Shown here: piece after piece, positions 43,750-51,437 of the stretch | Layout of the letters: each line of letters begins with the position of its first letter | Position numbering within the stretch: position 1 is the first letter of the stretch | DNA from: Streptomyces sp. NBC_00083 | GTDB lineage: Bacteria > Actinomycetota > Actinomycetes > Streptomycetales > Streptomycetaceae | DNA length: 64,000 bases | NCBI RefSeq assembly: GCF_026343295.1 | Contig: NZ_JAPELY010000001.1 | Span: forward strand, 2,976,001 to 3,040,000 | Direction: 5' to 3' | Notes under the pieces: generated by a model | Seen by the model: the letters and a program-made list of their open reading frames with translations, nothing else | Databases searched by the model: none | What the model was told of the DNA's origin: nothing | Position numbers and translations under genes: made by a program

Positions 43750-45885
43750 GTGGGGGATCTTGACGCGGCAGCGGGAGCGGACGCTTTCCTGCGGCACATG
43801 TTGTGGCGGTACCCGGGGCAGCGGCAGCCGATCGTGGCGCTGCTCGGGCCCCGGCAGTCGGGCAAGTCCGATCTGCTGAAGGCGGTGTCGCGGGCGTGCG
43901 GTTCGACGGTGGTCCACGCCGCCCTCGACTTCGAGGCCAAACCGGTCGACCCGGTCTCGGCCGCCGCGCTGGCCGCCTTCGAGATGATGCGCGGCTGGGA
44001 CAACCTGCGCCAGCCCCCGGTCTTCCACCGCTTCGGCCTCGGGCTGCTCGCCCTCAACGAGAACCTGGACCCCGACCGCGGGCGCGCCGCCGACCAGATC
44101 CGCGAACTCATCAAGCAGTACACCAGCAACACTCGCGGCGGCCGGGCCGCCCGGCAGCTCGAGGTCGCCGCGGCCGCCACCCTGGACGTCGCCCAGGGAG
44201 CGCTGAGCCCGCTCGTGTCGGGCCCCGCGCGCGAAGTGGTCACCACCGTCCGCGAGCGGGCCAAGCCCGTCATCGGATCCCTGCTGCAGAGCGCCGCGCG
44301 CTGGGGCGTACGGGACGCGCTGCGCTGGCACAACACGGTTCCCGAAGCCGAGTCCGCCCGCTCCATCGACGCCCTGATCAGGCTGAGCTCCACCTCCCGG
44401 TCGGCCGCGGTGGGCCCGCTGATGGCGGCCTTCCTCGCCGACGTCAAGGACCAGGCCGAGCGGCATCCTCCGCTGCGCTCCGCGTGCTCGTGCCTGCTGC
44501 CCGCCGGCGGCGCCCGGCGTGACCGGCACGACCACGCCTGGGTGCTCCTGACCGACGGCGCGCAGACCCCGGCCGGACGCCGCTTCCTGACCGAACTGGC
44601 CGCCGCCAGGGCCCGCAACCAGCAGGCCGACATGGACGGTTCGGGCGCCGCCGACCCGCTCCTCGTCCTGTCCGCGTGCGGGCAGTGGCAGTCGGAATGG
44701 ACGACCTGGTGGTGCGAGCCGTGGCGCGCCACGCCGCTGACCGCGACGCCCCAGCGCCGGGTGCCGTTGCTCTCCCGGGCGACGCGTTCCCTGTGGGCGC
44801 GCGACAACGACGCCGCCGTCGGCGTGGAGCGCGGGCCCGTGGCCGCCTGGTGGTACCCCGTGTGGCTCGACCCGATGACCGAGGACCAGGTCGGCGACGC
44901 GATGGACCGCTCCGATCCGTCACCCGCCCGGCCGCTGCCCGCGTCCGTCGTCCACCGGCTCACCGGCGGCCACCGCGGCGCGGTCTCCGCCGTCCTCGAC
45001 GAATCCCTCGGCGCGCAGCCCGCACCGCACGGCGCGGGGCCGGCGCTCTCCCTGCTCACCCCGGTCGACGAGGACGGCACGCCCCTGTGGGTCCGGGCCC
45101 TGGACACCGGCCTGCCCGAAGGGCTTCCGGTGCCCGGCGCCGCGTGGAGCACCGCCCCCGCGGTGGTGCTCGCCGCGGCCTACCTCGCCGATGTGCGCAC
45201 CGCCCACGACCCGCGACTCCCCGCCGCCTCCACGGAACTCCCGCGCAGCCTCGAACTCCTGCGCCGTCACCTGTGGGTGAGCACCTTCACCCACCGGCCC
45301 TCGCGCATCCGCGGGATCGGCTGGGGCGACGACGCGGACGGCCCCGCCACCCTGCACCCCTGGCTCGCCCGCTCCGTCCTGACCGCGCTCAACGCCGCCC
45401 GCCCGGCCCGCCCCGACGAGGTGAACCCCTGGCACGAGGTGTTCGCGGGCCAGGAGCTGGCGCTGGCCGCGCTGCCCGCCCCCGGCGGCGAGGCCGCGGC
45501 CGTCGAACGACGGCTCTTCCACGACCTGGCGCTCGGCCGCTTCACACCGGTCGCCGCGGCCCTGGCCGACCGCTTCGACGAGGACCACCGCGCCTGGATC
45601 CGCCTGCTCGACTACCTGTCGTCCGCTCCCTGCCGGCTGCTGTACAAGCGCTCGCCCCACGAGGCGTACGCCCTGCTGCTCGACGGGGTCGAGGACGGCG
45701 GGCAGACGGTCCTCGCGGTGGCGACCGCGAAGCTCCTCGCCCTGCTGTGGCTCTACAACGACCCGCTGACCGAGCACACCCGGCGCTGGGACGGCGAGAT
45801 ACAGGAATGCTTCACGCGCCTCGCGCACAACTCCCGTCTGCTGGACGTCAGTCCGCTCCAGCAGGCGGCGGCCGCCTTCGCCTAG
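43750..45885 (+). CDS. Uncharacterised P-loop ATPase (STAND/AAA-like)
   Basis: The protein has 711 residues from GTG 43750. A Walker A motif is at 33-40 (GPRQSGKS), right at the N terminus, and a candidate Walker B at 265-269 (VLLTD), with LVLSACG downstream at about 306. WLDPMTEDQVGDAM (about 372-385) and LTGGHRGAVSAVL (about 404-416) recall the lid and winged-helix parts of STAND/AAA ATPases (LxPLTxxEA, TGGHP). Residues 430-711 are mainly alpha-helical with no known repeats; there is no transmembrane helix. I do not recognise the family. The next gene encodes an anchored periplasmic-binding protein 56 bp downstream. Confidence 0.65.
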   Translation: MGDLDAAAGADAFLRHMLWRYPGQRQPIVALLGPRQSGKSDLLKAVSRACGSTVVHAALDFEAKPVDPVSAAALAAFEMMRGWDNLRQPPVFHRFGLGLLALNENLDPDRGRAADQIRELIKQYTSNTRGGRAARQLEVAAAATLDVAQGALSPLVSGPAREVVTTVRERAKPVIGSLLQSAARWGVRDALRWHNTVPEAESARSIDALIRLSSTSRSAAVGPLMAAFLADVKDQAERHPPLRSACSCLLPAGGARRDRHDHAWVLLTDGAQTPAGRRFLTELAAARARNQQADMDGSGAADPLLVLSACGQWQSEWTTWWCEPWRATPLTATPQRRVPLLSRATRSLWARDNDAAVGVERGPVAAWWYPVWLDPMTEDQVGDAMDRSDPSPARPLPASVVHRLTGGHRGAVSAVLDESLGAQPAPHGAGPALSLLTPVDEDGTPLWVRALDTGLPEGLPVPGAAWSTAPAVVLAAAYLADVRTAHDPRLPAASTELPRSLELLRRHLWVSTFTHRPSRIRGIGWGDDADGPATLHPWLARSVLTALNAARPARPDEVNPWHEVFAGQELALAALPAPGGEAAAVERRLFHDLALGRFTPVAAALADRFDEDHRAWIRLLDYLSSAPCRLLYKRSPHEAYALLLDGVEDGGQTVLAVATAKLLALLWLYNDPLTEHTRRWDGEIQECFTRLAHNSRLLDVSPLQQAAAAFA

Positions 45886-45890
45886 CCCCG

Positions 45891-45919
45891 CGGCGGACGC
45901 TGCGCAGCCGCGTCCGCCG
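45891..45919 (+). terminator. Hairpin inside the ATPase-PBP operon
   Basis: Ten-base perfect arms cggcggacgc and gcgtccgccg around a nine-base loop, five bases after the ATPase stop and 11 bases before the aaggag site of the next gene. It may attenuate or stabilise the transcript. Confidence 0.55.
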
Positions 45920-45940
45920 ACCGCACCGCAAGGAGTCTCC

Positions 45941-47596
45941 ATGCCACCCGCTGTAGGCAACCCCCGCTTCGGCCGGCTGCGCCGTCACCGGACCCTGTCG
46001 GTCCTCGCGGCGCTCGTGATCCTGACCGGCGTCGTCTTCGGTGGCCGCTGGGCCTACGGCCGGCTCTTCCCGCCCTCGCTGACCTGCGGCGCCGGCATGA
46101 CCGCCACGGGCACACCGCTCGCCTGCGTCGGGGTGAACATCGACAGCGCGCCGTTCACCGACCACGAACCCGACCGCATGCGGGAGTTGGAGAACGCGGT
46201 CGGGACGGCCAACGGCCAGGTGAAGGGCGACTACACCAGCATCGTCCTGATGCTCGACCTCTCGCCCGTGTCCGATGTGGACACCCTCACCTACGGCTCG
46301 CTCTACCCCAACATCGAGGGGGCCCTCGCTGCGGTCTGGCGGGCCAACAACACCGCCGCCTACGGCAGTACGCCCGCCATCAAGCTGTACCTCGCCAACA
46401 TGGGCAGCCAGTACGGCGGTTGGGCGGTGACCGTGGACAAGCTGAAGGAGAAGGCCAACGCCGAGCACATCTCCGCTGTCGTCGGGCTCGGCCAGAGCAC
46501 CGATCAGACCCGGCGCGCCGCGGCGGCGATCTCCTCGCAGCTGCACATACCCGTCGTCGGCTCCACGGTGACCGGCGACTCGATGAACATCGACCCCGCC
46601 GACCCCGCCGGCAAGAAGCAGATCGCCGACCTCTTCCGGGTCTCTCCGACCAACTCCGACTCGGTGGTCGCCGCGACCCAGTACGCGTCGGGCCTCAAGC
46701 CGGCGGTGACCTCGCTCGCCGTCGTCGCGGACAGCGTCACCGGCGACGACTACACGCAGACCCTCGCGGCGGCGGCCAAGACCCGCTTCCAGGCGGCGAA
46801 CCGGACCGTGACGGTGCTCCCGTACACCTCGCCCGGCGACCTCACGGCCGGGTCGGGCCGCCAGGACTACCTGGTGCAGCAGTTCAACCTGATGCACGCC
46901 AACCTGTGCCAGGCCGCACCGTCGGTGGTCTACTTCGCGGGCCGGGGCCACGACCTCGGCGCGTTCGTCGAGAACTGGGTGCAGGGCGCCCCGTGCGGCA
47001 TCGCCCAGCTGCACATCCTCGCCGGCGACGACGCGTCGGAGAGCATCCACGACAAGGGGGTGCTCAACGGCATAGCGTCGGGCCGGGTCACCGTCGCGTA
47101 CACCGCGCTGGCCAGCCCCGACGAGTGGGGCACCCAGTGTCCCGGGTCCGACGCCAAGCACAACTACGACCAGTTCTGGGCCGCCTTCACCGGCCGCCCC
47201 GACCCGTGCACCGGGCAGCCCCTGACCGCGGACAAGGATGTGCCGACGCTCTCCTTCGACCCGGTGGACCTGGCCAGCGGCCAGGCGATGCTGACCCACG
47301 ACGCGGCCGTGGCGGCGATCAGCGCGGGCCGGCGTGACGCCGCCGGACTGCGCAACCCCGGCCTGCAGACCGGCATCCTGCACCAGTTCTACTGCGCGCA
47401 GATGCTGCCGGGGGCCAGCGGCTGGCTGTCGTTCGGCAGCGACGGCACCCCGGCGGGCAAGCCCACCCCGGTGGTCCAGCTCGGCGCGGACGGGACGACC
47501 AAGACGATCGCCCTGACCTGGCCCGACGGCACCCCCAACCTCAGCCTGCCGCAGCGCGGCGGCAAGGGGGCACCGGGCTGCCCGAACGGCGGCTGA
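45941..47596 (+). CDS. Membrane-anchored type I periplasmic-binding protein
   Basis: The protein has 551 residues from ATG 45941, AAGGAG upstream. A basic cytoplasmic tail (RFGRLRRHRT) is followed by one hydrophobic helix (about 19-38) and no cleavage or lipobox signal, so it should stay in the membrane with the rest outside. The outer part has the type I (LivK-like) fold: VVGLGQSTDQTRRAA, LHIPVVGSTVTGDS, LFRVSPTNSDSVVAA, VVADSVTGDDYTQTL and VVYFAGRGHDLGAF. Eight cysteines suggest disulfides. No ABC permease or ATPase of the transport type is near; its partner is the P-loop protein upstream. Confidence 0.75.
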   Translation: MPPAVGNPRFGRLRRHRTLSVLAALVILTGVVFGGRWAYGRLFPPSLTCGAGMTATGTPLACVGVNIDSAPFTDHEPDRMRELENAVGTANGQVKGDYTSIVLMLDLSPVSDVDTLTYGSLYPNIEGALAAVWRANNTAAYGSTPAIKLYLANMGSQYGGWAVTVDKLKEKANAEHISAVVGLGQSTDQTRRAAAAISSQLHIPVVGSTVTGDSMNIDPADPAGKKQIADLFRVSPTNSDSVVAATQYASGLKPAVTSLAVVADSVTGDDYTQTLAAAAKTRFQAANRTVTVLPYTSPGDLTAGSGRQDYLVQQFNLMHANLCQAAPSVVYFAGRGHDLGAFVENWVQGAPCGIAQLHILAGDDASESIHDKGVLNGIASGRVTVAYTALASPDEWGTQCPGSDAKHNYDQFWAAFTGRPDPCTGQPLTADKDVPTLSFDPVDLASGQAMLTHDAAVAAISAGRRDAAGLRNPGLQTGILHQFYCAQMLPGASGWLSFGSDGTPAGKPTPVVQLGADGTTKTIALTWPDGTPNLSLPQRGGKGAPGCPNGG

Positions 47597-47749
47597 GGCC
47601 CGCGTCGGCGAGCCGGGTCGCGGCGCGGGCGGGCCGTTCTCCCCGGACAGGTGCGCCCGCGGCCGCATGTTCCGCCGCGGGCACGGTACCCGCAGGGGGA
47701 GGAGGCGGCCGTCCGGCCGCCGGAGCACCCCCGGAGGAGGTGGCTTCGC

Positions 47750-48235
47750 ATGACGGAGCCGATGGCCCAGGCCGTGCGCACACCCGGCACGGACGAGTTC
47801 CGCACGCCTGCGGACAGCACGACCCTGGAGCCCGCGCGGAGCGGACCGGGAGGTGCGCCCGCGACCCGGGGCCGTACCACCATCGCCGGCGGCGTCGTGG
47901 AGAAGATCGCGGCGCTCGCGGCCCGCGAGGTGCCCGGCGTCAACGCCATGGGCAGCGGCCTCGCCCGTACGCTCGGCGCGATCCGGCCGGGCCGCGCCTC
48001 CGTCACGCGGGGCGTCAAGGTCGAGGTCGGCGAGCGGCAGACCGCCATCGACCTGGAGATCGTCGTCGAGTACGGCGTGAGCATCACCGAGGTCGCCGCC
48101 GAGATCAGGCTCCATGTCATCGCGGCGGTGGAGCGCATGACGGAGCTGGAGGTCGTCGAGGTCAACATCGCCGTCAGCGACGTCCACCTGCCGGACCGGA
48201 GCGAGCCGGAGCTGCCCGAGAGCCGGCTTCAGTAG
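47750..48235 (+). CDS. Asp23/Gls24 family envelope-stress protein
   Basis: The protein has 161 residues from ATG 47750 with GGAGGAGG ten bases upstream. The Asp23 domain (about 45-150) reads TTIAGGVVEKIAALAAREVPGV then VKVEVGERQTAIDLEIVVEYGVSI and LEVVEVNIAVSDVHLP, matching the Asp23/Gls24 pattern. Members lie at the membrane or envelope and respond to stress. The next gene, a DUF1232 membrane protein 33 bp downstream, is probably in the same transcript. Confidence 0.92.
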   Translation: MTEPMAQAVRTPGTDEFRTPADSTTLEPARSGPGGAPATRGRTTIAGGVVEKIAALAAREVPGVNAMGSGLARTLGAIRPGRASVTRGVKVEVGERQTAIDLEIVVEYGVSITEVAAEIRLHVIAAVERMTELEVVEVNIAVSDVHLPDRSEPELPESRLQ

Positions 48236-48268
48236 CATCGCCGCCACAGCGCCAAGGAAGGCGGCTCG

Positions 48269-48598
48269 ATGAGCACCGAAATGACAGTGGTCCTGATCCT
48301 CGTGGGCCTCGCGCTCCTGGCGGCCGCCGTGGTGGCGGTCGTCCTGACGGCACGGCTGGTCCGCGCCCGCAAGATCCTTCAGGACGCCGGGATCCCCCTG
48401 ACCCACAAGGCCGCCTTCTGGGGCGCCCTCGCCTACGTCATCAGCCCGGTCGACCTCCTCCCCGACCCGATCTACCTGGACGACATCGGTGTGCTGCTGC
48501 TCGCGCTGCGCGCCCTGCACATGGCCGCCGCCGCGCCGCGGGGGGTGCGGGAACTCAGCGGGGAGTGGACAGAGCGGTCCGCAGGGCGGACGAAGTGA
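48269..48598 (+). CDS. DUF1232 (YkvA-like) small membrane protein
   Basis: The protein has 109 residues from ATG 48269, AAGGAAG upstream. An N-terminal hydrophobic helix (VVLILVGLALLAAAVVAVVL) is followed by the DUF1232 core ALAYVISPVDLLPDPIYLDD IGVLLLALR (the PxDLxPD signature). Function is unknown. Its last 44 bases overlap the 3' end of the convergent PLP-enzyme gene. Confidence 0.9.
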   Translation: MSTEMTVVLILVGLALLAAAVVAVVLTARLVRARKILQDAGIPLTHKAAFWGALAYVISPVDLLPDPIYLDDIGVLLLALRALHMAAAAPRGVRELSGEWTERSAGRTK

Positions 48599-49973
48599 TC
48601 AGGGCCTGGGCGCAGCCGTCGGCGAGGACGACCGCGGTGTCGTGGGGGTGCCGGGCCAGCCGGCCGGCGGCGTCCTCGGCGGGTTCGCCGTGGCCGAAGG
48701 TGAGCAGCGGCGCTTCGAGGTGGTCCGCGACCTGGTCCGACGGGTCCGCCGTGCCGTTGCGGAGCGCGGATTCGAGGGCCGCGAGGGTCACCGATCCGGT
48801 GAGTTCGGGGGCCATGGGGCGCCGGTCGGGGCCCGTGGGGCAGGGTCCGGCCGGCAGGACCGGGTCCGCACCACCGTCGCGCACCCTGGCGCGGAGCGCC
48901 GCGAGCGCGTCGCCCACGGTGGTACGGGAGTTGAGGTAGGGCAGCGGTGACGCGAGGCTGTCCCCGGTGACCGCGTCGGCGACCCGGACGGCGCCCGCGT
49001 CGCCGTCGAGGAACCCGAGGCCCAGCATCCACGCGTCGTTGAAGTACTTCGACAGGTACTGCCGTCCGGAGTCGGGCAGGATCACCACCACGACGGCGTC
49101 GGCCCCGGCGCCGGCCGCCACCCGATGGGCTGCGGCCAGTGCCGTGCCGGAGGAACCGCCCACCAACAGGCCCTGGGTGCGCGCGAGTTGGCGCAGGGTG
49201 TGGAGGGCTTCGCGGTCGGCCACGGGTACGACGCGGTCGACGACGTCGGGGTGGTAGGACGTGGGCCACACGTCCTCGGCGGTGTCGGGGTGCAGGAAGT
49301 GTCCGGCCGCCTCGATGAAGTAGGGCCGGCCGTCGCCTCCCGCGTAGAGGGAGGACGCAGGGTCCGCGCCGATCACCTGGAGGGTGCCGTCGCCGGCCTC
49401 CTTGAGGTAGCGCCCGGCGCCGCTGATCGTGCCGCCGGTCCCGATGCAGGACACCAGATGGGTGACGCGCCCCTGGGTCTGGCGCCAGATCTCCGGGCCT
49501 GTGGTGAGGTAGTGGGCCTCGGGGTTGGCGGGGTTGTCGTACTGGTTGGCGAGCCAGGCGCCCGGTGTCGTCTCGGCGAGACGGGCCGCGAACCGCATCG
49601 GATGGTCGGGGTGCTCGCGCGGCCGGTTGCTCGGTTTGACCACGACCTCGGCGCCGAAGGCCCGCAGGGTGTCCACCTTCTCCTTGCTGACACGGTCCGA
49701 CACGACCAGCACGGTCCGGTACCCCTTCTCGGCCGCCACCAGCGCGAGCCCGACGCCGGTGTTGCCGGAGGTCGCCTCGACGACGGTTCCGCCGGGTCCG
49801 AGCAGCCCGTCCTTCTCGGCCCGCTCGATCATGCTCCGGCCGATCCGGTCCTTGGCGCTGCCGCCGACGCTCAGGTACTCCAGCTTCGCGTAGAGGGCGG
49901 CGGCGCCGGCGGTGCGGATCCGGACCAGCGGAGTGCCGCCGATGAGGTCGAGCGCAGACTCGTATACGTCCAT
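48555..49973 (-). CDS. Cystathionine beta-synthase-like PLP enzyme with CBS pair
   Basis: The protein has 472 residues from ATG 49973. The catalytic fold-type II domain covers about 1-320: IGGTPLVRI, GGSAKDRIG (PLP Lys41; the usual V is A), EATSGNTGVGLA and GTGGTISGAGRYLKE for phosphate binding. A C-terminal pair of CBS motifs follows (VADAVTGDSLASPLPYLNSR, VADHLEAPLLTFGHGEPAED). It would make cystathionine or cysteine from serine/acetylserine plus homocysteine or sulfide. It looks like a paralogue of the housekeeping enzyme. It converges on, and overlaps, the DUF1232 gene and is divergent from the methyltransferase gene. Confidence 0.9.
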   Translation of the reverse strand: MDVYESALDLIGGTPLVRIRTAGAAALYAKLEYLSVGGSAKDRIGRSMIERAEKDGLLGPGGTVVEATSGNTGVGLALVAAEKGYRTVLVVSDRVSKEKVDTLRAFGAEVVVKPSNRPREHPDHPMRFAARLAETTPGAWLANQYDNPANPEAHYLTTGPEIWRQTQGRVTHLVSCIGTGGTISGAGRYLKEAGDGTLQVIGADPASSLYAGGDGRPYFIEAAGHFLHPDTAEDVWPTSYHPDVVDRVVPVADREALHTLRQLARTQGLLVGGSSGTALAAAHRVAAGAGADAVVVVILPDSGRQYLSKYFNDAWMLGLGFLDGDAGAVRVADAVTGDSLASPLPYLNSRTTVGDALAALRARVRDGGADPVLPAGPCPTGPDRRPMAPELTGSVTLAALESALRNGTADPSDQVADHLEAPLLTFGHGEPAEDAAGRLARHPHDTAVVLADGCAQALITSSALRTALSTPR

Positions 49974-50093
49974 CACGGCACCCTAGCCAAGAGCCCCGCG
50001 GCGCGGACGCACTCCACGAGGACCCCCGCGACGCCGTCCCGGAAACAGCAACGATGTTTGCCGTCGCCGCCCGACGGGCGCAGGCTCCTCCAC

Positions 50094-51080
50094 ATGAGCG
50101 CACACAACGACTCCGCGGACGGCCCGGCACACCGCAACGGCCACGGCAAGGGCCACGGGCACGGCAATGGGCAGGGACACGGCAATGGGCAGGGACACGG
50201 TCACCATCACGGTGACCTGGACTGGGAGGCCATGGCCGCGCACCTGGTGACCAGCGGTGAACTCCAGCTGCCGGTCCTGCGGGAGACGGCCGTACGCCTG
50301 GGAGGGCTCTTCACCCCCGGCGCGAAGGTCCGACGCGTCCTCGACATCGGGAGCGGCCCGGGTGTCATGACGGGTGTCCTGGCGGAGGCGTTCACGGACG
50401 CCGAGGTGATCGCCGTGGACGGCGCGCCCGCGCTGCTCGACCACACCCTGGCCCGCGCCGGGAAGCTCGGCTTCGGCGCACGGGTCTCGGTCCGCCACGC
50501 CGAACTGCCCGACGGCCTCGCAGGCGACGGGAACGGGGAGGGCGGCCTCGGCCCGGCCGATCTCGTCTGGAGCAGCAAGGCGGTGCACCATCTCGGTGAC
50601 CAGCAGGGCGCGTTGGACGCACTGGCCGGGGTGCTCGGTCCGGGCGGCGTGCTCGCGGTGGCGGAGGGCGGCCTCCCCATGCGCTGGCTGCCGCGCGACA
50701 TCGGGATCGGGCGGCCCGGACTCCAGGCGCGGCTCGACGCCGCCCAGGAGGACTGGTTCGAGATCATGCGCACCGAGCTGCCGGGCGCCGCCGCGGTGGT
50801 CGAGGACTGGCCCGCGATGCTGCGCCGCGCCGGGCTCACCCGGACCGGCAGCTTCACCCTCCTCCTCGACCTGCCGGCGCCCCTCGACGGGCCGGCCCGC
50901 GCGTTCCTGCACACCCAGCTGACGCGGCTGCGCGAAACGATGAGCGAGTCGCTCGACGCCGAGGACCGCTCCACCCTCGACGTCCTGCTCGACCCCGACG
51001 CGCCGGAGGGGATCATGCGCAGGCCCGACGCGTTCCTGCTCACCGCCACCACCGTGCACACGGGCATCCGCCCGGCCTGA
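50094..51080 (+). CDS. SAM-dependent methyltransferase with His-rich N terminus
   Basis: The protein has 328 residues from ATG 50094. Residues 10-42 are a Gly/His/Asn tract (GHGHGNGQGHGNGQGHGHHH), encoded partly by an exact 18-bp tandem duplication at 50163-50198; it likely binds a metal such as nickel or zinc. The methyltransferase domain has motif I VLDIGSGPGVMTGVLAEAF, VIAVDGAPALLDHTL and LVWSSKAVHHLGD. Such His tails occur on metal-handling proteins, not usually on methyltransferases. The cluster contains no metal transporter. Substrate unknown. Confidence 0.85.
   Translation: MSAHNDSADGPAHRNGHGKGHGHGNGQGHGNGQGHGHHHGDLDWEAMAAHLVTSGELQLPVLRETAVRLGGLFTPGAKVRRVLDIGSGPGVMTGVLAEAFTDAEVIAVDGAPALLDHTLARAGKLGFGARVSVRHAELPDGLAGDGNGEGGLGPADLVWSSKAVHHLGDQQGALDALAGVLGPGGVLAVAEGGLPMRWLPRDIGIGRPGLQARLDAAQEDWFEIMRTELPGAAAVVEDWPAMLRRAGLTRTGSFTLLLDLPAPLDGPARAFLHTQLTRLRETMSESLDAEDRSTLDVLLDPDAPEGIMRRPDAFLLTATTVHTGIRPA
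50163..50198 (+). repeat. Exact 18-bp in-frame tandem duplication
   Basis: ggcaatgggcagggacac occurs twice head to tail and encodes GNGQGH twice in the His-rich tract; it preserves the frame. Confidence 0.95.
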
Positions 51081-51102
51081 TCGGCCGGTTGAGCCCGGAC
51101 AC

Positions 51103-51150
51103 CGCGCCGTCGCACGGCCGCCGAACCCCCGGTGGCCGTGCGACGGCGCG
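51103..51150. terminator. Strong bidirectional terminator hairpin
   Basis: Seventeen-base perfect arms (51103-51119 with 51134-51150) around a 14-base loop, between the methyltransferase gene and the leftward-reading frame at 51192. Confidence 0.85.
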
Positions 51151-51191
51151 CCGGCGACCGGCCCCGCGGCCGTACGGGCGCGCCTCCGCGG

Positions 51192-51437
51192 CTACTGCCC
51201 GGCGTGCCCCATGGCCGGCGGCCGCTCGCGGTGCAGGGTGCCCGGCGGGATGCGGTGTTCGACGACCGGTGTGCCGAACAGGGAGCGCTGGAAGCCGAGT
51301 CGGCCGCCGAGGTCGAAGCCGCCGTACACGGCCCAGGACGCGGCCGCCGACGCCGTGCCGTGACCGGACGCGGTCGCCCCGGTGTCGGCGTCGCCGCGCA
51401 GAGAGGGGGCGAAGTCCGCGGTGACTTCGCCTATGAG
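51192..51437 (-). other. Coding-like segment without a start (about 82 codons)
   Basis: Directly after the amidase gene a different minus-strand frame shows strong Streptomyces codon bias and reads LALIGEVTADFAPSLRG, ASAAASWAVYGGFDLGG, FQRSLFGTPVVEHRIPPG and ends HREMGHAGQ-like at TAG 51192. No ATG, GTG or TTG lies in the first part of it; the frame continues back into the amidase gene. It may be the 3' end of a decayed gene, or a small gene with a non-standard start coupled to the amidase. I recognise no family. Confidence 0.4.

Noticed and set aside
45848..48520. An 890-codon minus-strand frame across the ATPase-PBP-Asp23 region
   Set aside because: Composition is that of an antisense shadow; the plus-strand genes have clear domains, start sites and codon bias.
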